Shown here: positions 1 through 7,545 of the stretch, in pieces
Layout of the letters: each line of letters opens with the position of its first letter
Position numbering within the stretch: the stretch's first letter is position 1
Source: Leptospira ryugenii
Lineage (GTDB): Bacteria; Spirochaetota; Leptospiria; Leptospirales; Leptospiraceae
Direction: 5' to 3'
NCBI RefSeq assembly: GCF_003114855.1
Contig: NZ_BFBB01000003.1
Span: forward strand, 127,077 to 191,076
Length of the DNA stretch: 64,000 nucleotides
Notes under the pieces: generated by a model
What the model was told of the DNA's origin: nothing
Databases searched by the model: none
What the model saw: only the letters and a program-made list of their open reading frames with translations
Program-made: the position numbers and the translations under genes

Positions 1-331
1 CAACAGGCTGATTCATAAGGTTTTTTTTGAGGTCTCCTTCTAAGGGTAACCTTACCTCTTTACTTGCTTCCTCTAGTTCTTGGTAGAGTTGTTTCTTCAG
101 GCTTAGGTTAAGTAGAGAGAGGAATACCTGGATTCGCTTCTTTAAAAAATAGGCAGTATTGTAGGGAAGGTTTAGCTTTCTTGCTATCTCTTGGGAGGTC
201 ACTACCTTAGGGTATTGGAGGATTTGATCCTGCAAGATGAACGATATATAGGATAGAGGTAGTTTGGTATTCTGGAAGGGCGTATTGGCTGTTAGGCTGA
301 TTTGTTTATGGCAATGAGAACAGCGTGCCAC
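1..331 (-). CDS. IS1595-like transposase, partial (copy 1)
   Basis: This is the N-terminal part of a transposase, continuing past the left edge of the window. The frame is open throughout and matches copy 2 residue for residue apart from a few substitutions. It has the second half of a zinc ribbon (ARCSHCHK) followed by the ISL/IS1595-type helix-turn-helix region. Where copy 2 has ATG, this copy has GTG at 329-331. The frame stays open further upstream with the first zinc-ribbon pair (CDC), so neither codon is clearly the true start. Confidence 0.6.
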   Translation of the reverse strand, partial: MARCSHCHKQISLTANTPFQNTKLPLSYISFILQDQILQYPKVVTSQEIARKLNLPYNTAYFLKKRIQVFLSLLNLSLKKQLYQELEEASKEVRLPLEGDLKKNLMNQPV

Positions 332-572
332 GGATTCCCTTCCCTTTACCTTAAGGTAACTGAGCCTGGGGTCTTTTCTGGATTCTTTACAATCACATTG
401 TTTGGGGAAAAGAGTTTGGAGGATATGGAGTGTTCTAAGAGTGTATTCCTTTCTGATGATAGGAGTATCTAGGATGTTGATATGCTTAGGGTATGGTCTA
501 TAGGTGTTAGGAAGGAACTTGGATAAGAGAGATGAGGGTGGGAGTGAATGAGAACGGCGAGAGGTAAATTTT
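1..572 (-). mobile_element. IS1595-like insertion sequence, copy 1 (5' part of its transposase; cut by the window start)
   Basis: Positions 1-572 repeat 1173-1744 at a constant offset of 1172 bp with no net indel, so this is a second, directly repeated copy of the element to its right. Only the promoter-proximal part of the minus-strand transposase lies in the window. The copies differ by scattered substitutions between about 17 and 355 (for example ccacgg here against ccatgg there) but appear identical from about 356 to 572. The right edge, ending gagaggtaaatttt, is shared by both copies. It is either the IS tip or the tip plus a duplicated target. Confidence 0.85.
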
Positions 573-1503
573 GTGTGGCTTCTTGGGGAGGTTCCCGCCC
601 GCAGTTCTCATTAACATCCCACACAAACTCTCCTTCCTCTCGACTCCCTAGAAGAAGACTCCTCAGACCTTCTGCATACCTTACGTTCCCTAGAAAGCTC
701 ATCTCGTCTAAGTATAGCTGGCTCCACTTAGGACTTATATAGTGGTAACTTCTAAAGGACTGCTTTAAGATATTATTCCTTGCTTCCGCTCCATTTGAGG
801 ATACTCCTTCTTTCGTCACCCACCTTTCTCTACTTAGGTTATACCTAGGATCATTACTCTTCTTACTATGATTCACCATCCTATGGTTCTTTCTATCCCA
901 GATACATGTGTAGCCTTCATCTGTGAAAAGTATGGTGTTCTTTGGTATCTTGTCATCTAAGTCTTTTGCGAGATACCTCTCATGGTTTAAGGGTATACTC
1001 TTATAAAAAGTCATCCCATGGTTTATCCCCACAGTGTGAACTAATACTCCCTTTTGTTCCCCTCCAAGTGAGTTACTTAAGTAGATAGATGAAGTGCCAG
1101 TCTTATACCTCCTACTTCGGTGTTTGTTGGCTCTTAGGCTGGAACTATAGAGCACTACACTATCCGCAACCTCAACAGGCTGATTCATAAGGGATTTTTT
1201 GAGGTCTCCTTCTAAGGGTAACCTTACCTCTTTACTTGCTTCCTCTAGTTCTTGGTAGAGTTGTTTCTTCAGGCTTACATTTAGAAGTGAGAGGAATACC
1301 TGGATTCGCTTCTTTAAAAAATAGCCAGTATTGTAGGGAAGGTTTAGCTTTCTTGCTATCTCTTGGGAGGTCACTACCTTAGGGTATTGGAGGATTTGAT
1401 CCGGTAAGATGAAGGATATATAGGATAGAGGTAGTTTGGTATTATGGAAGGGAGTATTGGCTGTTAGGCTGATTTGTTTATGGCAATAAGAACAGCGTGC
1501 CAT
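469..1503 (-). CDS. IS1595-like transposase (copy 2)
   Basis: This is a DDE-type transposase of the ISXO2/IS1595 kind. Residues 4-7 (CSYC) are the second pair of a zinc ribbon. The first pair (CDC) is encoded upstream of this ATG in the same open frame, about 1573-1581, so the drawn start is probably too far downstream. A helix-turn-helix region (SQEIARKLNLPYNTGYF) and the catalytic core follow, with acidic and His motifs around VADSVV, FTDEGYT and EARNNILKQ. The open frame runs through the whole element and past its left end. The last 30 or so residues are encoded by copy 1 in another frame and cannot be native. No ATG, GTG or TTG exists upstream of the zinc ribbon inside the element. Confidence 0.7.
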   Translation of the reverse strand: MARCSYCHKQISLTANTPFHNTKLPLSYISFILPDQILQYPKVVTSQEIARKLNLPYNTGYFLKKRIQVFLSLLNVSLKKQLYQELEEASKEVRLPLEGDLKKSLMNQPVEVADSVVLYSSSLRANKHRSRRYKTGTSSIYLSNSLGGEQKGVLVHTVGINHGMTFYKSIPLNHERYLAKDLDDKIPKNTILFTDEGYTCIWDRKNHRMVNHSKKSNDPRYNLSRERWVTKEGVSSNGAEARNNILKQSFRSYHYISPKWSQLYLDEMSFLGNVRYAEGLRSLLLGSREEGEFVWDVNENCGREPPQEATQNLPLAVLIHSHPHLSYPSSFLTPIDHTLSISTS

Positions 1504-1744
1504 GGATTCCCTTCCCTTTACCTTAAAGTAACTGAGCCTGGGGTCTTTTCTGGATTCTTTACAATCACATTGTTTGGGGAAAAGAGTTTGGAGGATATGG
1601 AGTGTTCTAAGAGTGTATTCCTTTCTGATGATAGGAGTATCTAGGATGTTGATATGCTTAGGGTATGGTCTATAGGTGTTAGGAAGGAACTTGGATAAGA
1701 GAGATGAGGGTGGGAGTGAATGAGAACGGCGAGAGGTAAATTTT
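573..1744 (-). mobile_element. IS1595-like insertion sequence, copy 2 (complete, about 1.17 kb)
   Basis: The unit is 1172 bp by the repeat offset with copy 1, which abuts it directly or within a few bases. The sequence GTTCTCATT at 604-612 reappears inverted at 1719-1727 near the other end, a candidate for the inner part of imperfect terminal inverted repeats. The outer ends do not match well, so the exact tips are uncertain. Both copies finish with taaatttt, which could be an 8-bp target duplication; 8 bp is the usual length in the IS1595 family. The element sits directly against a MORN-repeat gene remnant at 1746. Confidence 0.8.
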
Positions 1745-1745
1745 A

Positions 1746-2081
1746 TTATCAGAACGAAAAACTATTAGCTGGGGGATTTTTCAGAATGGTAGTTTGCATG
1801 GACTAGGCAAAAGATACTTCGCAAATAGCGGAATACTGGAATCTGAAGGATTCTACAAAGATGGTAAATTAAATGGGAAAGGTAAAACTTATTATGAAAG
1901 TGGGAATCTAAAATCTGAAGGCACTTACGCACATGAAGAATTAAGTGGTAAAGGGAAAGTTTACCACGAAAACGGATAGTTACATTTAGAAGGAATTTTC
2001 GCGAGGGATGAATTGATAAAGGGAATTATATACACGAATGATGGAAGAAAATCTCAGATTGACGAAAATAAAGGAAAATAA
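1746..2081 (+). pseudogene. MORN-repeat protein remnant (5' end lost at the IS, internal amber codon)
   Basis: From the IS edge onward one frame encodes consecutive MORN-type repeats: QNGSLHGLGKRY, YKDGKLNGKGKTYYESGN, EELSGKGKVYHENG. An in-frame TAG at 1977-1979 interrupts it. The frame then continues as LHLEGIFARDELIKG and ends at TAA 2079-2081. The TAG stands where a repeat such as ENG-Q-LHLEG would have CAG, so it reads as a nonsense mutation. There is no start codon before the first repeat; the 5' part was removed or displaced where the IS lies. MORN repeats occur in membrane-associated or toxin-immunity-like bacterial proteins, but nothing here fixes a role. Confidence 0.75.
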
Positions 2082-2094
2082 AATAGCAAATATC

Positions 2095-2274
2095 CTAGAC
2101 TTCCATCATTTCGAAATCATCTTTTGACGTTCCACAATCTGGACAAACCCAATCCTCTGGCACATCCTCCCATAAAGTACCGGGAGCAATGTTTTCGGAG
2201 GGATCACCTTTTTGTTCATCATATATCCATCCACATATCATACATTTTAGAATTCTAAATTTTTTTTCTTCCAT
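2095..2274 (-). CDS. rubredoxin
   Basis: A 59-residue one-iron electron carrier. It has the two rubredoxin iron-binding loops, CMICG near the N-terminus and CPDCG near the C-terminus, with the family core YDEQKGDP, an acidic middle and DWVCP. ATG at 2274 is taken as start; a TTG two codons earlier is the alternative. The stop of the sterol-desaturase-like gene is 19 bp upstream on the same strand, so the two are probably one transcript. Rubredoxins donate electrons to membrane di-iron oxygenases such as alkane hydroxylase, so this protein may feed electrons to its neighbour. That link is inference from adjacency. Confidence 0.93.
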   Translation of the reverse strand: MEEKKFRILKCMICGWIYDEQKGDPSENIAPGTLWEDVPEDWVCPDCGTSKDDFEMMEV

Positions 2275-2293
2275 ACTCAATTAAACTCTATTT

Positions 2294-3136
2294 TTAAAAT
2301 GTTGAACTGCTATCGCTTTTATAACTTCTCTTTGCGTAGATGCTATTCTTGTCCTTGGAAAGAAAAAATGGCCACCATAGTTGAGAAGCTATATTGTCCT
2401 TCGGTTGATTTGGAATTCCATACTCAATGGGATCATTCCCCCGAGGAAAACGAGCTGTGCCAAATATCGTATCCCAAATAAAGAAAAATTGACCAAAGTT
2501 TTCCATGGGAATCTTTCCATCAGGACCAAAGACCGCATGATGAGCTCTATGCGTAGAGGGCAATTGAATCAACCTTTCGAGAATATAGCGAAGAATTGGA
2601 ATTCGATACAAAATCTTATCCCAGGAAACAGATGTGTGATTTAAGACATTTCCTACTCCTGTGACCAAGGTACTAATTACAACAGCTTCCCCCATTCCCA
2701 TGGATGTCATAAATGCCCCATACCAAAGTTCAGGCATACATACATACCATTGCCAATTTTCGCGAAAAGAAATCATTACTGACATTGTCGAGGAGGTATG
2801 GTGGGTGCGATGCATCCGCCAAAGCCATTGCCATTCATGACCCTTCCTATGATACCAGTAGTGCATAAAGTCTCCGGGCACTAAGACTAGAAATACTCCT
2901 ATCAATAGAGGTGTGGAAGCAAACTGCATTACCAAATTTGGAAATAACGAACTTATAATGAGACCTCCCATAAAGATGATCCCAGGTTTAATAACCAATG
3001 CTAGCTGGGCTATACTGATCAGATCAACTGCCAAATCCTTGCGATTCCATTTTTGGTAAAATCCAGCTAAAATTTCAATAACTCCTAACAATACGAAAAT
3101 CGCAGTAACAGAGATTGTGTCTAAGTGTGCTATCAT
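2294..3136 (-). CDS. sterol desaturase / fatty acid hydroxylase family membrane protein
   Basis: A 280-residue integral membrane di-iron oxygenase of the fatty-acid-hydroxylase superfamily. The three His clusters are visible: HYWYHRKGHEW, HRTHH and HRAHH, with NHTS between them. Hydrophobic segments surround them. Start: a longer frame begins at GTG 3175 inside an inverted repeat, but ATG 3136 is preceded by GGAGG (3143-3147) at ideal spacing, so the shorter form is chosen. Rubredoxin follows downstream. An operator-like dyad (3150-3177) lies just upstream and an ArsR regulator is divergent. The substrate, sterol, carotenoid or fatty acid, cannot be told from sequence. Confidence 0.88.
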   Translation of the reverse strand: MIAHLDTISVTAIFVLLGVIEILAGFYQKWNRKDLAVDLISIAQLALVIKPGIIFMGGLIISSLFPNLVMQFASTPLLIGVFLVLVPGDFMHYWYHRKGHEWQWLWRMHRTHHTSSTMSVMISFRENWQWYVCMPELWYGAFMTSMGMGEAVVISTLVTGVGNVLNHTSVSWDKILYRIPILRYILERLIQLPSTHRAHHAVFGPDGKIPMENFGQFFFIWDTIFGTARFPRGNDPIEYGIPNQPKDNIASQLWWPFFLSKDKNSIYAKRSYKSDSSSTF

Positions 3137-3149
3137 TGAGCGCCTCCAT

Positions 3150-3177
3150 ATGTGCATACATGTATTTATATGCACAT
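3150..3177. promoter_or_regulatory. inverted repeat, candidate ArsR operator
   Basis: ATGTGCATA (3150-3158) and TATGCACAT (3169-3177) form 9-bp perfect arms around a 10-base centre, immediately upstream of the ribosome binding site of the desaturase gene. The core GTGCATA/TATGCAC is shared with the perfect palindrome at 3791-3818, which suggests one regulator binds both. Confidence 0.6.
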
Positions 3178-3237
3178 TTTTTCAAGTAATTTTTCTTATT
3201 CCGAAGTTTTTTATCCTTCCTGGAAGTCTTCTCTCAC

Positions 3238-3783
3238 CTAGTTATAGGAATATTTTTCTTCCTGATCTCGAAAGTATGGGTGGCACAAAATTAAATGGAG
3301 TAGGGCTACAAGAATAGCTCCAGGTAAAAGATTACTTGCAACGATAGAATGCCAACTCTGTGAATAGACAATCTGCGTTTTTCCAAGGAAATTTGATGCA
3401 TTAGGTTTGCTAATCAAATACACAAGAAGCATAGAGGAATGTAAAGATGTAAGGGTAACATGCAAAATATATTCAGCCGAACTTAATCCTCCAAAGCGAG
3501 CACGGGCGCCCTTTTCTTCCCACATATCAAGGATTTGAACAAACAGATCAACCATCGCAAGAAAAAGGACTAAACCGAATAGCCAACCTTCAATACCAAG
3601 CAGAAAAAGTCCGACCAATTGGAACGGGAAAAAAACGGCCCGTATTGTATGCAATTTATGTTCAAAGATTGTTTCTTTATATTTGTACAATTTATACTTC
3701 CACAGATGCAAATAGATTCCATCAATGAAAGCCAAGCCTGAGAACAAAATGAGAAATACTAAACTCAAATTTACAAGTGTCAT
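3238..3783 (-). CDS. membrane protein of unknown function
   Basis: 181 residues with about four or five hydrophobic segments: LSLVFLILFSGLAFIDGIYL, the stretch around FFPFQLVGLFLLGIEG, FGLVLFLAMVDLFVQIL, HSSMLLVYLI and a C-terminal LLPGAILVALLHLIL. I do not recognise the family. ATG 3783 is preferred over ATG 3795 because it has GAGG six bases upstream, and because 3795 lies inside the 28-bp palindrome. It stands between the two GTGCATA-type operators, upstream of and in line with the desaturase and rubredoxin genes, so it likely belongs to the same regulated set. Confidence 0.7.
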   Translation of the reverse strand: MTLVNLSLVFLILFSGLAFIDGIYLHLWKYKLYKYKETIFEHKLHTIRAVFFPFQLVGLFLLGIEGWLFGLVLFLAMVDLFVQILDMWEEKGARARFGGLSSAEYILHVTLTSLHSSMLLVYLISKPNASNFLGKTQIVYSQSWHSIVASNLLPGAILVALLHLILCHPYFRDQEEKYSYN

Positions 3784-3790
3784 TCCAAAC

Positions 3791-3818
3791 CTCATAAGTG
3801 CATATATGCACTTATGAG
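3791..3818. promoter_or_regulatory. perfect 28-bp palindrome, candidate ArsR operator
   Basis: Positions 3791-3818 read identically on both strands; the inner part is AAGTGCATATATGCACTT. It lies between the divergent membrane-protein gene (start 3783) and the ArsR gene (start 3904), touching the former's translation start. Location and shared half-site with 3150-3177 fit a binding site of the neighbouring ArsR-family repressor. Confidence 0.7.
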
Positions 3819-3903
3819 CACATTTATTTGCTTAGGAATTAATGTCAAATTAAAAACCGAAAAAAGGTGGACTTGCAGAATTTGGACACCAAGCTCAACT
3901 TAG

Positions 3904-4302
3904 ATGACTTCTCGATCAAAGTCCAATTCTGAAAAAAGAAAAGATCTAGCGATAGATGCCTTAAATCAAGTCTTGGATTCAAAATTTTTGACGGCTCTAG
4001 CAGAACCAAGTCGGATTGAGGTATTGAAACAAGTCATTCGCCATGGAAAGGCCGATATCTCTGAGCTAAGTGAGGGTATGAGCTTAGATCGCTCCGTAAT
4101 ATCAAGGCATTTAGGAATCTTACAAGAAGCGGGGATTCTCATTCGGGAGAAACAAGGAAAACATGTGCTGTATCAATTGGATCCAGGCCGCGCAGTGCAG
4201 AAATTCAAGATGATTTTAAACCACTTAGAAGAATTGGTGGCAATCTGTTGCCCACCTTTGGAACCAAACCAGATCCATTCGAAAAGACCAAACGGAAACT
4301 AA
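3904..4302 (+). CDS. ArsR/SmtB-family transcriptional regulator
   Basis: A 132-residue winged-helix repressor. The core runs KFLTALAEPSRIEVLKQVI, then the recognition helix region DRSVISRHLGILQEAGIL and the wing REKQGKHVLYQL, typical of ArsR. The metal-binding ELCVC motif of arsenic and cadmium sensors is absent (here ISELSEGMSLD). A CC pair near the C-terminus (VAICCPP) is the only obvious thiol site, so the effector is unknown. No clear Shine-Dalgarno precedes the ATG. It is divergent from the membrane protein / desaturase / rubredoxin genes and separated from them by a perfect palindrome, so it probably represses them and itself. Confidence 0.88.
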   Translation: MTSRSKSNSEKRKDLAIDALNQVLDSKFLTALAEPSRIEVLKQVIRHGKADISELSEGMSLDRSVISRHLGILQEAGILIREKQGKHVLYQLDPGRAVQKFKMILNHLEELVAICCPPLEPNQIHSKRPNGN

Positions 4303-4472
4303 ACATTACATCAGAAGAAAGAAATGACCCCGATATGAGGAGTCTTATTTTTTAAATTAAGGGTTCTTTGAAATCATTCCCTTTGATATACTTTGGGAAT
4401 AGGCATGGATTTCATAATTATTATTCGATACAGTCCGGGCATTAGTAGTACGAATCGTTTCTCTACGTGGGA

Positions 4473-4820
4473 CTAGATGCCATTGATTACCAACCTAACC
4501 CTCGTACTACGAATAGAAGATATCCACCCACCGAAATCCAGTCTTTTTGTCCTCCGCTGATTTTTCCGCGTTACGATACCTTCTCTTTCTAGAATGTCTA
4601 GTATCCTAGTAACATTGGCTCGATCCCTGTTGGAACTGTTCGCAAGCTCTTGTTGTGGACATCCATCATTTTGCCAAAGACGGGTAAGAACTCTAAATTG
4701 ATCGGGAGTAATCGGGAGATTTGCATCCTTCATCAATTTGGAAAGCCTTTCGAAAATGGACATATAAGTCTGTCCCAAAACTTTCCCATAGGATTGATCA
4801 AATGTAAATTTTGACTCCAT
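4473..4820 (-). CDS. MarR-family regulator, C-terminally shortened
   Basis: 115 residues. The N-terminal two thirds is a MarR winged helix: ITPDQFRVLTRLWQNDGC, PQQELANSSNRDRANVTRIL as helix-turn-helix, and DILEREGIVTRKNQRRTKRL as wing. After RRTKRL, where family members continue LT..G and the dimerisation helices, the sequence turns into a short unrelated tail (about 25 residues) and stops. Other frames do not restore the missing part. MarR proteins are normally about 140-150 residues, so this is probably a truncated or decaying gene. The 170 bp between it and the ArsR gene show nothing recognisable. Confidence 0.6.
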   Translation of the reverse strand: MESKFTFDQSYGKVLGQTYMSIFERLSKLMKDANLPITPDQFRVLTRLWQNDGCPQQELANSSNRDRANVTRILDILEREGIVTRKNQRRTKRLDFGGWISSIRSTRVRLVINGI

Positions 4821-5002
4821 CAGACTTCCCTATCCACATGATTAAAAAAATCAAACTCCTTCTGACTGCAAATTACATTTTTTAGATTAATTTTTATTCC
4901 AATGTGAACAATTGGATTAGGATGTCTGATTTTTACAATACGAGTTCTCTTCTTTCAAGTAGAGTTATTTTATCAAATACTTGATTTAGGAGAATAAATT
5001 TG

Positions 5003-5464
5003 ATGAATAAAGTATATTGTCTCTTTATATTATTATTTTTCATTTTATTTTGTAATGAAAATAAAATTGAAAGTACATCTAACGGAAGGAAGCCGAATGC
5101 CGTAGGTTGGTTTGATATCTATGTTGAAGATATAGACAGAGCGTCCATATTTTATGAAAAGATTTGTAACCAAAAACTACAGGATTTAAAAGATCCCACG
5201 GGCGAAACGATTATGAAGGTGTTTGTAGGTGAAATGAATGCTTACGGATCTTCTGGCGCATTGGTAAAGTCAAAGTACTCGAAACCAGGTAGAGGGGGAA
5301 CATTGATTTATTTTAGTGTCGAGGATTCCAATATAAGCGAATCGAAAGTAAATCAATTTGGAGGAAAACTGATTCGTCCCAAATTTTCCATAGGCAAATT
5401 TGGATTTGTGACTATCTTAGAAGATTCTGAAGGAAATTTGATAGGATTAAATTCAATGAAATAG
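5003..5464 (+). CDS. VOC (glyoxalase-fold) domain lipoprotein
   Basis: 153 residues. The N-terminus is a lipoprotein signal (YCLFILLFFILFC, Cys at residue 17 as the likely lipidated residue). It is followed by one vicinal-oxygen-chelate module: GWFDIYVEDIDRASIFYEKI, GGTLIYFSVED, GGKLIRPKF and FVTILEDSEGNLIGL, the usual beta-alpha-beta-beta-beta pattern. Such proteins often resemble bleomycin-resistance or glyoxalase enzymes, but no substrate can be assigned. Being anchored outside the cytoplasm is unusual for the fold. AGGAG at 4988-4992 serves as ribosome binding site. Confidence 0.75.
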   Translation: MNKVYCLFILLFFILFCNENKIESTSNGRKPNAVGWFDIYVEDIDRASIFYEKICNQKLQDLKDPTGETIMKVFVGEMNAYGSSGALVKSKYSKPGRGGTLIYFSVEDSNISESKVNQFGGKLIRPKFSIGKFGFVTILEDSEGNLIGLNSMK

Positions 5465-5799
5465 TGCATCTATTGAAATTAGATGTGTGAAGATCAAACG
5501 TATCAAAACATCCCGCATCAATTGTGAAATTCTGTTTCTCCACTTGGTGCTGGATCATCCAGACTAACACAGTCTCATTGGTTTCTTACCTTCTCATGTA
5601 CGACAAACTAAGTTCGTACAGACCATCTTCTTTAAAAAAGGCAACAGAGAAAAAAGTATTACGGATGGAAAAACATTAAAATCGAATAATTAAAACTTAA
5701 CTCGCCTAGATTTGAAAGAACTTTTCATTTTGAATCGCCCAGCCCTTACTTTAGTTCGACCACTCATTTTGAAACGATTTGAATTTATTTTAAAGGATC
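5465..5799. other. intergenic stretch without a recognisable gene
   Basis: 335 bp between a plus-strand and a minus-strand gene that converge here. No frame on either strand gives a convincing protein. The only structure seen is an inverted repeat TGTACGA (5597-5603) / TCGTACA (5614-5620) with a 10-base loop, too weak and without a T-run to call a terminator. Confidence 0.5.
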
Positions 5800-6429
5800 T
5801 CAATTTAAATCGATTGGGAGAGAATGAAAATTTATCAACTTGTCAATTGCCAATTCAATTTCTTTTTGTAATTCAAGTGGATCTGAAGTGATTGGGAGAT
5901 TGGCATTTCTTGTAAGAAAATAAATGAAGTCATTCACTAGAAATACCATCATTGCATAAGAGTTAAAAGGAGGAATAACAAGGGAATCGTTTTTAGGATT
6001 TTTTACTGTTGTCAGAAAATAAACTGTTCCATTTCTAAATTCAGGACTGTATTGTGAAAGGATTAAATTCGCTTTCATGGAATCTTTATTCAATTTCTCT
6101 AATATATCATTGGTAACAAAATCAGATAAAGCTTTTTCCTTTCCCTTTTCGGCTACTTTTAAAGTAAACTCTGTTTTTACTGGCAGTGCTTGGATTTTAA
6201 AAAGTCCAAATTCTTCTTGATAAAAAGTGGCTCCATTTTTTTGATCTTCCATCACTGCATACCTTACGTCAATAGGTACGAAACAAGCAAATTTTTCAAA
6301 AGGTGATTCATACAAATTACCTTCAATATCACCATGTTCTAAATCAACGTTGCGATAAATTTCAAACGTCTGACAATTTAAAAGTATATAACATAAATGA
6401 ATTAAGATTCTCATTTGAATTGTATTCAT
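5800..6429 (-). CDS. putative lipoprotein of unknown function
   Basis: 209 residues. The N-terminus MRILIHLCYILLNC looks like a short lipoprotein signal, with Cys19 as candidate lipidation site. The rest is a soluble mixed alpha/beta protein without a family I recognise. It contains a region FEKFACFVPIDVRYAVMEDQ and a late hydrophobic stretch SYAMMVFLVNDFIYFL. GGGGAG upstream of ATG 6429 at eight bases supports this start. The 232 bp upstream hold nothing recognisable before the next remnant. Confidence 0.6.
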   Translation of the reverse strand: MNTIQMRILIHLCYILLNCQTFEIYRNVDLEHGDIEGNLYESPFEKFACFVPIDVRYAVMEDQKNGATFYQEEFGLFKIQALPVKTEFTLKVAEKGKEKALSDFVTNDILEKLNKDSMKANLILSQYSPEFRNGTVYFLTTVKNPKNDSLVIPPFNSYAMMVFLVNDFIYFLTRNANLPITSDPLELQKEIELAIDKLINFHSLPIDLN

Positions 6430-6661
6430 TTATAAAGCTCCCCTGTCAAAGCATCTAAAAACATTTCTTCCGATTCCTCGGAGAATCGATATTCCATATG
6501 GAAATCCGAAACGTTTGCAAATAAATTGAATGTAGGTAAAAAGAAAACCGAGATTCATTTTTCGTAACCTATAGAAAACTGAAAGGTTCTTGCTTTTTCT
6601 CTAATTTATTTCTTCGAATAAAGGTGTAATGGTGGGATTCTTGGTTGTATTCAGGAAAAAT

Positions 6662-7308
6662 CTAAAAAGTAATTCTCGCTAAAGTAATATAGAACCTGTT
6701 GTCTTTTGATTCTTTTTGAACCTCAGCGAAATACAATGTTTCGTCACAATCTCCAAGGTCATGTTGGACAGGATTATCAGTGCCGTAAAAAAATTCCGTC
6801 TGGCTATCAATTATATCAGCATAGGTTTTCAACACTTCCGCTAATACTATGTTGTTTTTCCATTTTTTTTTATTTCCGAGGATCGCACAAAACTTCTATT
6901 TGATTTTAATGAATCCAAAACTTTATTTTGCCGAAAGGATTCAGGAATATCATATATTACTTTTTTAAGTTGAATCTGGTATTTTGATTTCAAACGACTC
7001 TGTAAAAAATTAAGAAATTCAAGTTCGAGCCCGATGCAACTTGGCTCCTCAATCATTACTTTTCCCATTTCATAAACTTCTTGAATTGGATCTATTCGAT
7101 AGTTAAATACTTTATGGCGAGGAGCTTTGTACCGCATTTTTGCAACCAAACAAAACTTTGGTTTAGAAGAGTTTGATGAAATTGGATGTGATAAACGAAA
7201 AGGTCTATCTTCAGAGGAATTGATTTCTTTCGTCTACCATCCGATCTGAAAATGTATGAGAATAAAGACAAATGTAAATAAAGATAGAATGACTGATAGT
7301 CTTCGCAT
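6662..7308 (-). pseudogene. decayed gene for a secreted or anchored protein of unknown function (amber codon plus frameshift)
   Basis: The minus strand encodes, from ATG 7308, a signal-like start MRRLSVILSLFTFVFILIHF. It reaches TAG at 7234-7236 (codon 25) and continues in the same frame as TKEINSSEDRPFRL to about 6870. At a run of nine T on the plus strand (about 6863-6871) the frame shifts by one. Adding one base joins it to WKNNIVLAEVLKTYADIIDS and on to DLGDCDETLYFAEVQ, ending at TAG 6662-6664. The span of 647 nt plus one base gives exactly 216 codons. Two separate defects suggest a true pseudogene, unless one is a sequencing error in the homopolymer. I do not recognise the family. Confidence 0.65.
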
Positions 7309-7545
7309 AATCTACCACAATGGAAGATCAAAAAAATCGTAGGCAATCTTTTTTTTGAATCAAAAATATTGTAGAATCCTCACTTAAAGTGAGACAAAAA
7401 TAACTTTAAAAATTTTTTGATTTTTGTGGTAAAAAACTTGCAACCAACGAAAAAATCATTAGGTTTAATACGTTTCAAAATCTGAAGTCAAAAAAAAATG
7501 AGAGCTTTCGTTTCTACTTTCTCGATCCAGTAAGGGGGATATTCT

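Noticed and set aside
548..742. Plus-strand ORF across the IS junction
   Set aside because: It lies opposite the transposase frame, spans the junction of the two copies and shows no protein-like pattern.
3137..3175. Extended start (GTG 3175) of the sterol-desaturase-like gene
   Set aside because: It lies in the inverted repeat and has no ribosome site; ATG 3136 has GGAGG.
5597..5620. Inverted repeat as a terminator
   Set aside because: Seven-base arms with a ten-base loop and no T-run; kept only as a note in the intergenic entry.
7394..7427. ACAAAAAT / ATTTTTGT inverted repeat
   Set aside because: Low-complexity AT-rich sequence with an 18-base loop; likely chance.
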